From Thiotrichales bacterium (GTDB lineage: Bacteria; Pseudomonadota; Gammaproteobacteria; Francisellales; CACEW01): DNA of 34,321 bases. The notes under the pieces were generated by a model. The model was not told where the DNA came from and ran no database searches. It worked only from the letters and a program-made list of their open reading frames with translations. Shown piece by piece: positions 1 to 7,409 of this stretch. The stretch lies in NCBI GenBank assembly GCA_947476405.1, contig CANJQG010000020.1, positions 1 through 34,321 on the forward strand, written 5' to 3'. A program made the translations under genes and the position numbers. The stretch's first letter is position 1. Each line of letters opens with the position of its first letter.

Positions 1-132
1 GGAATGCCCTGCCTGGAAAATCGAAAAATTGTTTATTTTTGATGCAATACAGCTGGAAAATTACCCGCGGACGCCTAACGCCGTCAATACGTTCAGATTC
101 TGCTGTTTATCTGGCCATTTCTGAAAATAATA

Positions 133-333
133 TTGCAAGAGGCTCTTTTTAATGAATTATCTGAGGCATTTAGGACTCTTGAAACAGCTATAACTCATGA
201 AATTAATAAAGAAATATCAAAAAATGACACCTACTCTGATGAGCAAAAAGCCACTGCTCCGATATTGATTTATAAGGCAAATGCACTTAAACCACACTTG
301 GACTTTCAATTACGTATAAGAAAAAAACCGTAA
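133..333 (+). CDS. Hypothetical short ORF or gene remnant
   Basis: This 66-residue frame opens with TTG rather than ATG and has no convincing ribosome-binding site. The frame stays open upstream to about position 79 without an ATG, which would fit the tail of a truncated gene. The translation is hydrophilic, helix-prone and rich in Glu, Lys and Ala, so it does not look like random antisense sequence. It ends convergently about 90 bases from the HTH gene on the other strand. I recognise no family. It may be a decayed remnant or not translated at all. Confidence 0.22.
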   Translation: MQEALFNELSEAFRTLETAITHEINKEISKNDTYSDEQKATAPILIYKANALKPHLDFQLRIRKKP

Positions 334-393
334 TACGCTTGTATCATTTTTGGTTAAATGGATTATTCCAAACATTGAGAACAACTTTTTAGG

Positions 394-420
394 TGAAAAA
401 AGCCCCCAAAAAGGGGGCTC
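394..420 (-). terminator. Rho-independent terminator of the mobilisation genes
   Basis: A perfect 7-bp stem (AGCCCCC 401-407, GGGGGCT 413-419) with a 5-base loop lies immediately after the stop of the minus-strand HTH gene. It is followed on the minus strand by a run of six T (396-401). It closes the operon that begins with the coupling protein. Confidence 0.9.
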
Positions 421-425
421 CAAAG

Positions 426-737
426 TTACCACTTAGATTGACTATGCGAGAGCGGCTTTCGCGCGGTCTCGCCTGAATCAACCCAAGCTTCGAAGGCATC
501 GAGATCGATCAAAACTTTGCCACCAATGCGACGGACGCACTGATGGAAGCCGTTTTGATGTTCATTGAAGACCAACCACCGAATCGTCGATTCTTTGACG
601 GTTTCGGGGTAGATTTCGGGCATCCGTTTGACGGATACCCAACGTCTGGTTGTGGTAATGGGGCTATTGCTGGCCTCTTTGCCACTGACTTGGATGGTCT
701 CTAATTGATGCGTTACTTTGCTTGCTGGGCTGTGCAT
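426..737 (-). CDS. HTH DNA-binding protein, AlpA/excisionase-like (putative)
   Basis: This 103-aa protein has a central segment (about residues 32-90) that resembles the small helix-turn-helix/winged-helix proteins of the AlpA/excisionase type: a helix-rich stretch, then a wing-like VRRIGGKVLIDLDAFEAWVD ending common in that group. This is a pattern resemblance, not a firm family match. It overlaps the 3' end of the relaxase gene by 25 bases and is last in the operon, so it may be an accessory factor for excision or nicking. The ATG at 737 is preceded by AGGAG and by the recurring CTAACCAACA box. Confidence in it being a gene is high, in function moderate. Confidence 0.7.
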   Translation of the reverse strand: MHSPASKVTHQLETIQVSGKEASNSPITTTRRWVSVKRMPEIYPETVKESTIRWLVFNEHQNGFHQCVRRIGGKVLIDLDAFEAWVDSGETARKPLSHSQSKW

Positions 738-1540
738 GTTGGCACTCCTTGTTGGTTAGCTGATTGTTTTTTATTTTGACTCTTCGCTACTTTTGACTCT
801 TTTTGTTGACGCTCCAGCTCGTAGTAGGGATGGACTAGGAACTCGAAGTATTGCCAGTGTTCTGGCGTTAACGCTAGGGCGCTGGTACTTAAAGCGCCTT
901 TGACTCTGATTGTTTTGATGCTGGTGATCAGGCGCATGATGCTGGACTTTAACTTTTCGTTCGGCATGATGTACCACACCTTATGAAAAGTCTCGTTTTG
1001 CAGCTCTCTGAAATAATTGACTAAAATTTCAGAATAGCGCTTTTGCGATTTTGGCGTACGTTCGATTTCAATGGCGATTCGCTTGCCTTTGACCTCCAGC
1101 ACGCCATCGGCGCATTTATCACCTTCCACTTTGTGGGCCTCGTAGAAATCCTTTTCTGAATGAAAAGTGAGGCCTTGCCTCATTGCCCACAGGTGGAAAC
1201 GCTGAATCTCCAGATGATGCTGCATGTAGCCTAATCTGAATTTAGAGGGCTCGAAACGCCGATAGTCGTTGGGGACCCGGTTCTCGGGTGTGACATCATG
1301 CACCCCCAAGATCGTGATTCCGTACAGACGGATTTTGACATCACTGTCAATCCAGGCGTCGTAGTGAAGAATCAAACCCTCTTTCTCCAGTTTATGCAGC
1401 AGATGCCAGTGTGCGCTTTGGCTTAAGCCTGACACACACTGGAGGATTGCACTCGTTGAATAGCCGTGCGCGAGTAGGAAGGATAAAACCGCCTGCCTGG
1501 TGCGCTGGCCCATTGCTACGAGTTTTGGATTACCCATCAT
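713..1540 (-). CDS. MOBC-family relaxase (replication-relaxation fold)
   Basis: This 275-aa protein starts with a winged-helix region (residues about 10-60) and continues into a restriction-endonuclease-like core. The catalytic pattern known for MOBC relaxases (CloDF13 MobC, pAD1 TraX) is visible: H108/H109 with E111 (HHLE), then D145, then E158-I-E160 followed by R161 and Lys residues at 164 and 167. The family nicks oriT with a metal-dependent, PD-(D/E)xK-related active site instead of the HUH tyrosine fold. The ATG has a strong AGGAGG 5 bases upstream and overlaps the coupling-protein stop by 11 bases. That pairing copies the mobB-mobC order of CloDF13. Name collision: MobC accessory proteins of other plasmids are ribbon-helix-helix proteins and are unrelated. 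Confidence 0.85.
   Translation of the reverse strand: MMGNPKLVAMGQRTRQAVLSFLLAHGYSTSAILQCVSGLSQSAHWHLLHKLEKEGLILHYDAWIDSDVKIRLYGITILGVHDVTPENRVPNDYRRFEPSKFRLGYMQHHLEIQRFHLWAMRQGLTFHSEKDFYEAHKVEGDKCADGVLEVKGKRIAIEIERTPKSQKRYSEILVNYFRELQNETFHKVWYIMPNEKLKSSIMRLITSIKTIRVKGALSTSALALTPEHWQYFEFLVHPYYELERQQKESKVAKSQNKKQSANQQGVPTCTAQQAK
745..760 (-). promoter_or_regulatory. Recurring initiation box upstream of the HTH gene
   Basis: On the minus strand GCTAACCAACAAGGAG precedes the ATG at 737, inside the end of the relaxase reading frame. It therefore has to serve translation or RNA-level control, not promoter function alone. Confidence 0.5.
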
Positions 1541-3452
1541 GATGGCCTCCTGTTCCAGTGCTCATCACATCCTGAAGCGAGAGGTTTGCAGGGGCAATGC
1601 GTTGCCGTTTTGCGCCCTGATCTTCAACCAAAAGCAGCTTTTCTAAAAAGCCTTTTTGGATGAAGCCTGTCTCCAGATTCGGGAAGTCGACTTTGCTGAC
1701 CGCAACTGGCGCGGTGTAGATGCGCTGCGCCAGGCCAAAGCCAATCAAAATCGCCACTCGTTTCGGCAAACTTAAAAAATCGTTTTCCGTGTAGAGAGCT
1801 TCTTTTTGCTGGCTGGCATATCCCTCATTAGTTTGAGAGATCGCTACCATCTTTTGATTGGTTAAGACGCTGCTGCTGCGCGATTCTTTGACGACGCTGC
1901 CTGTCAGCCTGGATAGGGTGGTGTTGTTTCGCTCATCTAGGGTTTTATAACAAATCTTAATTGCGGTATTCGCATTGATTTGTTGCTGAATGGCCTGACC
2001 GTCTAGCGTAGCATCATCTAGATTGGTCAGGTCACCCATTGACTGGAAGTTGAGAACAAACGATCCACCCTTACTGCGGATCGAACCCAATGCCTGCGAG
2101 ACCCGCTCCGTCAGAATAAACTTCAGCTCATCGAGCATGATCGATACGGGATATTGTTCTTCCTGTACCGAACGGTTTTCGATTTCATCCAGGATGGACA
2201 TTAAGACCACCTTGGTTGCTAATTTTACGCTGCTGGAGCTTTTGGCCTGCTGGCATTTGACGTAGAGCGTGCCACGCTGATTGAGGACGGCTTTAAGATC
2301 AAGCTGATCTGCCTCACCGTGGATGGCTCTACATAGACTAAGATCCAGAAAGTAATGGCCCAACTTATTCAATTGGTCATCCTTCGTCTTAATCAGATCG
2401 GGGGATTGCTCCATGATGACTTTGAACCAGTCATCGAAGTTCATCCCCTGCGAATACAGCGTCAACGCTTTACGCAGATTGGTGCGCTCGCCGCCACGAT
2501 AAAAGTCAGCTTCCTGACCCTTATCTTTTAAGCCAAAAGCGCTTTCCAGAATGGGATAGAGTCGATCCGCATTCAGGTGCGCAATGGGGTTAAACTGTGG
2601 CACTCTCGCATCCAGGTCAATCAGGTGGAATGCACCCTGGGCATTGGCCCGAAAGACGGAATATAAAAACTCCTCTTTCTTGGGATCGAAAATCACTAAG
2701 CTGTTGCCTTGGCTGTTCAGCTGAGTCAGCAGCATTTGTGATGCGATTCCCTTGCCGCTACCCGTCTCCCCTAGGATTGCTACGTGAGATTCACGCAGCG
2801 TATGCAGGGGCAGATAGATTGGCTTTTTGCGATCGTTCAATCCGACAAAAATCCCTTTCTGTGGATTGACGAATGCCCGCATATCATAGTCGAGGGTTTT
2901 GACCTCTCCCATACTCATGCGGATATCCGATAACGATTTATCGCGTGATGAGTTTTGTCGCATCAAGTTTAGGCTCAGCTGTTCCAGAAAAGGTTCAACT
3001 TTGCCATTCACATGAATCTGCGTGATGACAAGGCCGCCGACAAGGGCAATCCCTGCTGCAATCAGCATGCTTAAAATGGATGCGTTGCCGGTGAGGGCAT
3101 CACTCATTCCTGCAGACATCATGATGCCCCTGGTCAGTTGCTCATAAAGAGCAATATAAAAGACGCCTAGAGTTGTGGAGATGATGACGCCAAAAAAGAT
3201 GAGCGTCACCAAGCCAAACCCTCCCCAGATGGCATATTTCCACATCAAGGGAACGGCGTTTTTACGTGTGTAGTGGAACAGCTTGACTGAAGGAATGAGG
3301 GCAAGGGTCGCCAAGATAAACACCAAGCGGATAAACCATCCCGCAATGTGTAAATCATAACTCCCCAAGCCCACTTGATTGTAAAAAACATCAATCAACT
3401 TCAGTAAAGACCGATCCACCTGAATTGTGAATTCACTTATGGGTTGTAACAT
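1530..3452 (-). CDS. VirD4/TraD-type conjugative coupling ATPase (MobB-like)
   Basis: This 640-aa protein belongs to the type IV coupling protein family, which docks the relaxase-DNA complex to a secretion channel. Three hydrophobic segments are visible (about residues 37-57, 75-102 and 126-147). They are followed by a soluble ATPase with Walker A GETGSGKG (228-235), the FDPKKEEF strand (255-262) and Walker B VSIMLDE (436-442). Length and layout match CloDF13 MobB-like proteins. It is translated first in the mobilisation operon, with AGGAG 9 bases before the ATG at 3452 and the ATTAACTAAT box just upstream. No mating-pore (T4SS) genes occur in the window, so the element would need a helper channel. 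Confidence 0.9.
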   Translation of the reverse strand: MLQPISEFTIQVDRSLLKLIDVFYNQVGLGSYDLHIAGWFIRLVFILATLALIPSVKLFHYTRKNAVPLMWKYAIWGGFGLVTLIFFGVIISTTLGVFYIALYEQLTRGIMMSAGMSDALTGNASILSMLIAAGIALVGGLVITQIHVNGKVEPFLEQLSLNLMRQNSSRDKSLSDIRMSMGEVKTLDYDMRAFVNPQKGIFVGLNDRKKPIYLPLHTLRESHVAILGETGSGKGIASQMLLTQLNSQGNSLVIFDPKKEEFLYSVFRANAQGAFHLIDLDARVPQFNPIAHLNADRLYPILESAFGLKDKGQEADFYRGGERTNLRKALTLYSQGMNFDDWFKVIMEQSPDLIKTKDDQLNKLGHYFLDLSLCRAIHGEADQLDLKAVLNQRGTLYVKCQQAKSSSSVKLATKVVLMSILDEIENRSVQEEQYPVSIMLDELKFILTERVSQALGSIRSKGGSFVLNFQSMGDLTNLDDATLDGQAIQQQINANTAIKICYKTLDERNNTTLSRLTGSVVKESRSSSVLTNQKMVAISQTNEGYASQQKEALYTENDFLSLPKRVAILIGFGLAQRIYTAPVAVSKVDFPNLETGFIQKGFLEKLLLVEDQGAKRQRIAPANLSLQDVMSTGTGGHHDG

Positions 3453-3461
3453 TTACATGTA

Positions 3462-3480
3462 CTCCTATTAGTTAATTGGG
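3462..3480 (-). promoter_or_regulatory. Recurring initiation box upstream of the coupling-protein gene
   Basis: On the minus strand CCCAATTAACTAATAGGAG lies before the ATG at 3452. It is a diverged member of the ATTAACCAA-GGAG set. Confidence 0.45.
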
Positions 3481-3481
3481 T

Positions 3482-3909
3482 TTTGGCGGAGCATATATTC
3501 CCCGCCAAAGAATCAGCACTTCACCTGAAATGCTGACGCTGCGCTGCTTTAGCTGCCCCCCCCACCGTCTTGCGTACGATGTCAAAGCTGGATGTACCAT
3601 CCAACTTCGCCAACCCTCTCCCGCATGACCAACTCTGTTTCACTGGTCCCTTTGCAAGCTGCGCATGCAACCTCTTTTATCAATTGATCTGGCGATCTGC
3701 TTGCTAAAAATCGGAAGGGTCCGCGAAACAGAGTTGGTCATGCGCTTGAGGCGCACGACGGTGGGGGGGGGGGGAGCGGCGCTTTGCTTGCTAAGAGAAG
3801 ATAGCCTCCTTGAGAGGCTATCGCCAGAGCTTTGCTAAAGGTCACCCTCGTGTTGATCCAAAATCCCCAGGCTGACGCAAGTTTCACATGCGTGAGCTGG
3901 GATTTTTGG
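3482..3909. other. Candidate oriT: gene-free stretch with nested inverted repeats
   Basis: Between the coupling gene and the next gene lies a stretch with a series of inverted repeats. They are: 3482-3489/3502-3509 (8 bp); 3513-3518/3531-3536 (6 bp); C8ACCGTC-TGCG 3556-3574 with its complement ending in G12 at 3752-3774 (one mismatch); GCATGACCAACTCTGTTTC 3623-3641 with a perfect 19-bp complement at 3725-3743; an inner GCAAGC/GCTTGC pair; 3800-3808/3814-3822 (9 bp, 5-base loop); and 3858-3879/3889-3909. None has a T-run. Position directly upstream of relaxase and coupling genes makes an origin of transfer the best explanation. A structured RNA is the alternative. Confidence 0.6.
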
Positions 3910-3929
3910 TGACGAAGGTGTGCCGCTTT

Positions 3930-4598
3930 TTACGCTGCGTTTTGATCCTCCCCTGTGGTTGATAACTTCCCACCTTGGGCTACCCTGACCGCCTCTAAAA
4001 ATTCTTCATAATCTTCAGCGCTGGTGTAGGTGTAGCATGGCCCATTTACTCTCTCCGCTGCTTTGGCAAGCAGGTAGAGATTGTATAGGTGGGGCCTGAG
4101 GCGCTTATTCACTTCTTGAATATCGACCTCTTTAAATTTGCTGATGTTGCCCCAGGTGAGCATCATCAATATGAAGGCATAATTTTGAAAATTAAGTTCC
4201 TCCAGATGCCTCAGCCTTGACACAACTGCATAGGTCAGATAGTTTTTGACTTTTGCTTTGCCGGTCATATGTTTAATCTTCCTATCGAGTTGCTCATCCG
4301 GTTTGACAAGCACATAGACTTTTAAGGCTGCCAGAGCGACATCCACCGCATGAGGTCTGCTTTCGCTGATCTCAATGTCTGGGTAGGTTGGTCTGATATA
4401 GACCTGATGTGCCGCCTGAGCCAAGAAGCTAATTTCCTCATGGGTCAGGGGCAGATCATAGCGCAGCCTCCAGTGAATCTGCGTCACGATTGAAAATCGC
4501 GTTGGGTGATCACTTTCAGCTTGCGCAGGTTCACGTTTCAGGAAGCGTTTAACGGCTTGTTTTACTTGGTACATCAGCTTGGTTTGCATGGTAGTCAT
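3930..4598 (-). CDS. Island protein, shared helical domain copy A (unknown function)
   Basis: This protein of about 222 aa is mainly alpha-helical by composition and I do not recognise it as a named family. It shares one domain with the products at 4688-5350 and 6342-7403: an LTHEEISFLAQAAHQVY helix near residue 50, a central leucine/alanine-rich part, and a C-terminal VDIQEVNKRL...LYNLYLLAKAAERV segment ending in an acidic DYEEFL motif. I chose ATG 4598 because GGAGGAG lies 5-6 bases upstream. The frame is open to an ATG at 4691 that overlaps the upstream stop as ATGA, adding a 31-residue basic leader similar to the small ORF at 5347-5583. Location beside the putative oriT suggests a role in transfer or maintenance; this is inference. 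Confidence 0.75.
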   Translation of the reverse strand: MTTMQTKLMYQVKQAVKRFLKREPAQAESDHPTRFSIVTQIHWRLRYDLPLTHEEISFLAQAAHQVYIRPTYPDIEISESRPHAVDVALAALKVYVLVKPDEQLDRKIKHMTGKAKVKNYLTYAVVSRLRHLEELNFQNYAFILMMLTWGNISKFKEVDIQEVNKRLRPHLYNLYLLAKAAERVNGPCYTYTSAEDYEEFLEAVRVAQGGKLSTTGEDQNAA

Positions 4599-4600
4599 GG

Positions 4601-4620
4601 TGTCTCCTCCGGTTGTTAGA
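4601..4620 (-). promoter_or_regulatory. Shine-Dalgarno with degenerate upstream box, gene 3930-4598
   Basis: On the minus strand TCTAACAACC runs directly into GGAGGAG before the ATG at 4598. This is a weaker copy of the ATTAACCAA-GGAG box seen before other island genes. Confidence 0.45.
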
Positions 4621-4687
4621 CATGGGTTTGTTTCGATGACGCTCAATCTTCGCTGACGCTGAACATTTTGCCTTGATAATATGGTTT

Positions 4688-5350
4688 TCATGCTGCCTCC
4701 TGCTTTGGTTTTTCAGGCTCATCACAGGCCCACCGTTTTTGACCCCACGCTGCCTCTAAATAATCCAAAAATGCAGCATAGCTTTCGCTCTCTACATCAG
4801 GGAGTTCAGGGCCTTCAATCCGCTCTGTAGCCCTTGCAAGCAAGTAGAGGTTATGAAAGTGAGGTTCCAGCAACGCATTCACTTCTTGAATGTCTAGTGC
4901 TTTGAACCCCTCGCAGTCGTGGGTCATATTATCCAGCAGTCCGGCGTAATAGCTGTAGTCATACCCCTCTAGTGAGGTGTTGCTTAAGCCACAGGCCAGC
5001 ACCTCTTCCAAATCTTTGCGAATCACTTCGCGCCGATGGAGAGGGAAGCTGGACTCATCCATCTTGACAATTGCATCCAGCTTTAAAGCGGCTGCAATCA
5101 AATCCAGGACGTGCGGTCTGCTTTGAAAAAGCTCAGACCCCCGGTAATGCCGATAGGCAAAATATGCCTCTCTGCACAAGTAGCTGATGTCATCATGACT
5201 CAGGTTTGTTTTGAAAAAAAACTTCCTGTACTCAATCTGATCTAGCCTCGAGTAAATTCGTGGAGGCTTATTTTTATTCGGTGCAACGCTTCCCAGATTT
5301 AGGAAGTGCTTCACGCTTTGTTTCATTTGGTTCATGATATTGGTTTTCAT
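4688..5350 (-). CDS. Island protein, shared helical domain copy B (unknown function)
   Basis: This 220-aa protein is a paralogue of the one at 3930-4598. Matching landmarks are LSHDDISYLCREAYFAY near residue 50, SRPHVLDLIAAALKLDAIVK in the middle (copy A has SRPHAVDVALAALKVYVLVK), and LDIQEVNALL...LYLLARATERIEGP at the end. The N-terminus, with a basic MKQSVKHFL helix, also matches copy A (VKQAVKRFL). Identity looks moderate, so the duplication is old. The start overlaps the preceding small ORF as ATGA and carries GGAG with the ATTAACCAAT box upstream. No catalytic motif is evident, and a structural or nucleic-acid-binding role is possible but unproven. Confidence 0.8.
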   Translation of the reverse strand: MKTNIMNQMKQSVKHFLNLGSVAPNKNKPPRIYSRLDQIEYRKFFFKTNLSHDDISYLCREAYFAYRHYRGSELFQSRPHVLDLIAAALKLDAIVKMDESSFPLHRREVIRKDLEEVLACGLSNTSLEGYDYSYYAGLLDNMTHDCEGFKALDIQEVNALLEPHFHNLYLLARATERIEGPELPDVESESYAAFLDYLEAAWGQKRWACDEPEKPKQEAA

Positions 5351-5583
5351 GAGTGTTTCTCCAATTGGTTAATGTTTGTTGTTTTTATGACACTGAATCT
5401 TTTTTGATTCTGAGCTTTTTGTATTAATCTCATTGTGTTTTCTCCTTGTTGGTTAATGTTAAATCGAGTCGCTTTCAGCACATTAAAAAATGCCTTTTTG
5501 CGCTCGGGTTTTATTCTGTTTTTCATTTTCGTATCCTTATTTGTTTTTGTTATACGTTGTTTTATTAATACTACGGATTTCAT
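5347..5583 (-). CDS. Small basic leader ORF with three nested starts
   Basis: This 78-codon frame is highly basic and ends in an ATGA overlap with the next gene. It contains three ATGs, at 5583, 5526 and 5433, each with its own purine-rich Shine-Dalgarno (GAGGAG, AAGGA, AAGGAG). The internal segments repeat a theme: FNVLKATRFNINQQGENT before the 5433 start, FSVIKTTNINQLEKHS before the 5350 start, and LSVIETN...GGDT before the 4598 start. This looks like tandem duplication of a start region carrying a short peptide. It may be a real small protein, a set of leader peptides that couple translation, or duplicated 5' regulatory DNA that happens to stay open. Confidence 0.4.
   Translation of the reverse strand: MKSVVLIKQRITKTNKDTKMKNRIKPERKKAFFNVLKATRFNINQQGENTMRLIQKAQNQKRFSVIKTTNINQLEKHS
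5359..5378 (-). promoter_or_regulatory. Recurring initiation box upstream of gene 4688-5350
   Basis: On the minus strand CAAACATTAACCAATTGGAG precedes the ATG at 5350. The ATTAACCAA part is shared with the boxes at 5442-5460, 7410-7429, 745-760, 3462-3480 and 33919-33938. Confidence 0.55.
5442..5460 (-). promoter_or_regulatory. Recurring initiation box upstream of the internal start at 5433
   Basis: On the minus strand AACATTAACCAACAAGGAG ends 8 bases before the ATG at 5433. It is nearly identical to the box before the HTH gene (CTAACCAACAAGGAG). Confidence 0.5.
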
Positions 5584-5706
5584 AGTACGACTCCTCGTCT
5601 TTGGTTATTTTAGGCGACAGAATTTTTGAACGTGACTTTGCCCTTGGGACACTTATGCGTGTGGTGAAAAACCCTAAAGTCTGTTGACAAAAATATCTGC
5701 CAATTG

Positions 5707-5721
5707 AGTGCATGATGCACT
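5707..5721. promoter_or_regulatory. 15-bp palindrome AGTGCATGATGCACT, possible operator
   Basis: This is a perfect palindrome with one central base, in the gene-free stretch 5584-5871 upstream of the small leader ORF. A TTGACA-like hexamer lies about 20 bases to its left and a TATAAT at about 5743-5748 to its right. A second inverted repeat (5802-5813/5831-5842, 10 of 12 paired) follows. Nothing else convincing is seen in this stretch. Confidence 0.4.
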
Positions 5722-5871
5722 TTATTTTCACTGACTCTTGGGCTATAATGGGAACCGAAAGATTTAAAAATGCCTGCTACAGCTTTTTGCTTTCAGTATC
5801 CAAGCCTGTACACTTTGATTACGAGTCTCTGTGTATGGGCTTTTGCTTTATAGCCTTCGTTCTTGTGTTTA

Positions 5872-6345
5872 TTAGACTATCCTGTGTCCATGATCGGTCT
5901 CCTTGTTTGGGTGGGCTTGTGTGTTAAATTTATGTGGATAGACCGGCTGCCAGTCACTTAAATCAAAAGGCGATGCCTCTGGTGTGATGGGTTTAAAAGA
6001 ATCCGGGTCCACCTCAATACTGCCCTTCGATTCCATCAGGTGGAAACCCATTGGATCGTTTCGATTAGGAGACAGGTATAGCTCATAAAAACTAATCTGC
6101 TCCCGCTTGAGATCAGGGGCATTGTATTCAATCAATTGGAGAATGGATTTGATCAGGGCTTCTCGCGATAATAATAAGTTATACGCGGGGTAGGTGATCA
6201 GTATGAGCAGGCCATCTCCTTCTTTAAAAATATCTAAGGCAAGTCGCCCCCAATCTTCTCCATCCACCATAAACTGGAAGGGAATCATGCGGGGTTTCTT
6301 GCCTTTGCACAGATATTTTTGCAAGTTTAATTCTTGTTTCATCAT
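5872..6345 (-). CDS. Hypothetical island protein, 157 aa
   Basis: This is an unrecognised soluble protein with mixed alpha/beta character. Its N-terminal half has hydrophobic strand-like segments (RMIPFQFMVDGEDWGRLALD, LLILITYPAYNLLL) and its C-terminal tail is rich in Pro, His and Asp. The chosen ATG at 6345 overlaps the stop of the preceding gene as ATGA, so translation is probably coupled; an upstream ATG at 6357 is also in frame. It is always co-transcribed with the 353-aa paralogue in this layout, which suggests that the two act together. No motif allows a function call. Confidence 0.7.
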   Translation of the reverse strand: MMKQELNLQKYLCKGKKPRMIPFQFMVDGEDWGRLALDIFKEGDGLLILITYPAYNLLLSREALIKSILQLIEYNAPDLKREQISFYELYLSPNRNDPMGFHLMESKGSIEVDPDSFKPITPEASPFDLSDWQPVYPHKFNTQAHPNKETDHGHRIV

Positions 6346-7403
6346 AGGTCGCCCCATTGTAAAATCATAGCCTCAATAAAGGGCGCAAAGTCGTTGCTGA
6401 ATCGCTCGAGTGCGCCCTGAATTTCTGCAACATCCGCAAGACTAAGGTTTTGCGTGAATCGGCCCATATTCCATTGAAACTCATCATCGCTGATGGTAAC
6501 AATGGTGCTGTTGGGCAAACGTGTTGCGGTATAGAGAGGTTCTGGTATGTTGTTGAGCAGATTGCGTAATTCTAAAAAATCAGCAAAAGTGAAAACCAGT
6601 TGGTGCCCCTCCTGGATGATGGTCATTAAAAATCGTGCCTCAATCTGCATTCGCACGACCATTTTTGGCCCTTTGTATTGAACTTTTGCTTTTTGGTCAG
6701 CCGTCATTTTGCCCTCTGGCAATTTCACATGCTGAACAATAAATCCCAGATAATCATCAAAGTGAAACGCTGGAAAGAGTGGCTGAAATTGATGATAGGT
6801 ATATTTAGCTAGGGTCAGCAAGCTTTTAAGATAAGGCTTGATGGCCTCATTTAGTTTGGTGAGATCCACTCTTTCAAAATTATCTTTATTGGAGCAAAGG
6901 ATTTCGAGTAGTCTTGCGGCGGGCTCTGGATTATACACATTGCTGGACTGCGCTTTTGCAATCGATTCCTCCAAAAAATCGTCCAGGTGTTTGCCATAGG
7001 GCACCAGTACGGCAACCAACGGCGCGTAATTAATGTCGTTAATATTAATCAAGCGGGAAATTTTTGCCGCAGCCCGCAAAACGTCCACGATATATTTGGG
7101 ATTATAATAATCGCTTTTAGTGGCATAGGCCTGATGCGCTTGTTTCGCCAGATAGGCGATCTCGTAATGAGTCAGCTCCACATCTTTTTCGATTTTGCTG
7201 CCGATGACGACAATATTAGGATGAAAGCCTTCGATTTCATACTCGATCAAATCAAGACCGCGCAAAAAGGCCTCCCGACTAAAATCCGCTTCCGAATCAA
7301 AACCCGAGATCTTTTTAAGAGCCGCCATGCGTGTTTTCACACTCTTGGCTACCCTAAAACCAATGGCCTCTGAGAGATATTGGTTTCCACTTAATTTTTT
7401 CAT
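6342..7403 (-). CDS. Island protein with RHH-like N-terminus and shared helical domain, copy C
   Basis: This is a 353-aa protein. Residues about 5-50 look like a ribbon-helix-helix or relaxosome-accessory start (GFRVAKSVKTRMAALKKI, then a helix ending SREAFLRGLDLI). Residues about 70-230 carry the domain shared with the 222-aa and 220-aa proteins: LTHYEIAYLAKQAHQAY, then VDLTKLNEAIKPYLKSLLTL and a DDYLGFI ending. A C-terminal extension of about 120 residues is unique to this copy. The start at 7403 is preferred over 7415 because GGAG and the ATTAACAAA box precede it. A DNA-binding accessory role at the transfer origin is plausible, but only the N-terminal pattern supports it. Confidence 0.75.
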   Translation of the reverse strand: MKKLSGNQYLSEAIGFRVAKSVKTRMAALKKISGFDSEADFSREAFLRGLDLIEYEIEGFHPNIVVIGSKIEKDVELTHYEIAYLAKQAHQAYATKSDYYNPKYIVDVLRAAAKISRLININDINYAPLVAVLVPYGKHLDDFLEESIAKAQSSNVYNPEPAARLLEILCSNKDNFERVDLTKLNEAIKPYLKSLLTLAKYTYHQFQPLFPAFHFDDYLGFIVQHVKLPEGKMTADQKAKVQYKGPKMVVRMQIEARFLMTIIQEGHQLVFTFADFLELRNLLNNIPEPLYTATRLPNSTIVTISDDEFQWNMGRFTQNLSLADVAEIQGALERFSNDFAPFIEAMILQWGDL

Positions 7404-7409
7404 CCTGTA

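Noticed and set aside
1..425. Left attachment site matching the tRNA-Thr 3' end
   Set aside because: I looked for the T-arm and acceptor sequence near the left edge and found no copy; the island boundary is not demonstrated there.
713..1540. Reading the 275-aa protein as a plain winged-helix transcription factor
   Set aside because: The D145/E158-x-E160 and HHxE pattern and the adjoining coupling protein fit the MOBC relaxase family better.
3800..3822. Hairpin as a transcription terminator
   Set aside because: The 9-bp stem has no T-run on either strand; it is better grouped with the other inverted repeats of the oriT candidate.
5712..5927. 71-aa plus-strand ORF in the gap before the 157-aa gene
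   Set aside because: It has no Shine-Dalgarno, overlaps the end of the minus-strand gene and its hydrophobic stretch reflects T-rich sequence.
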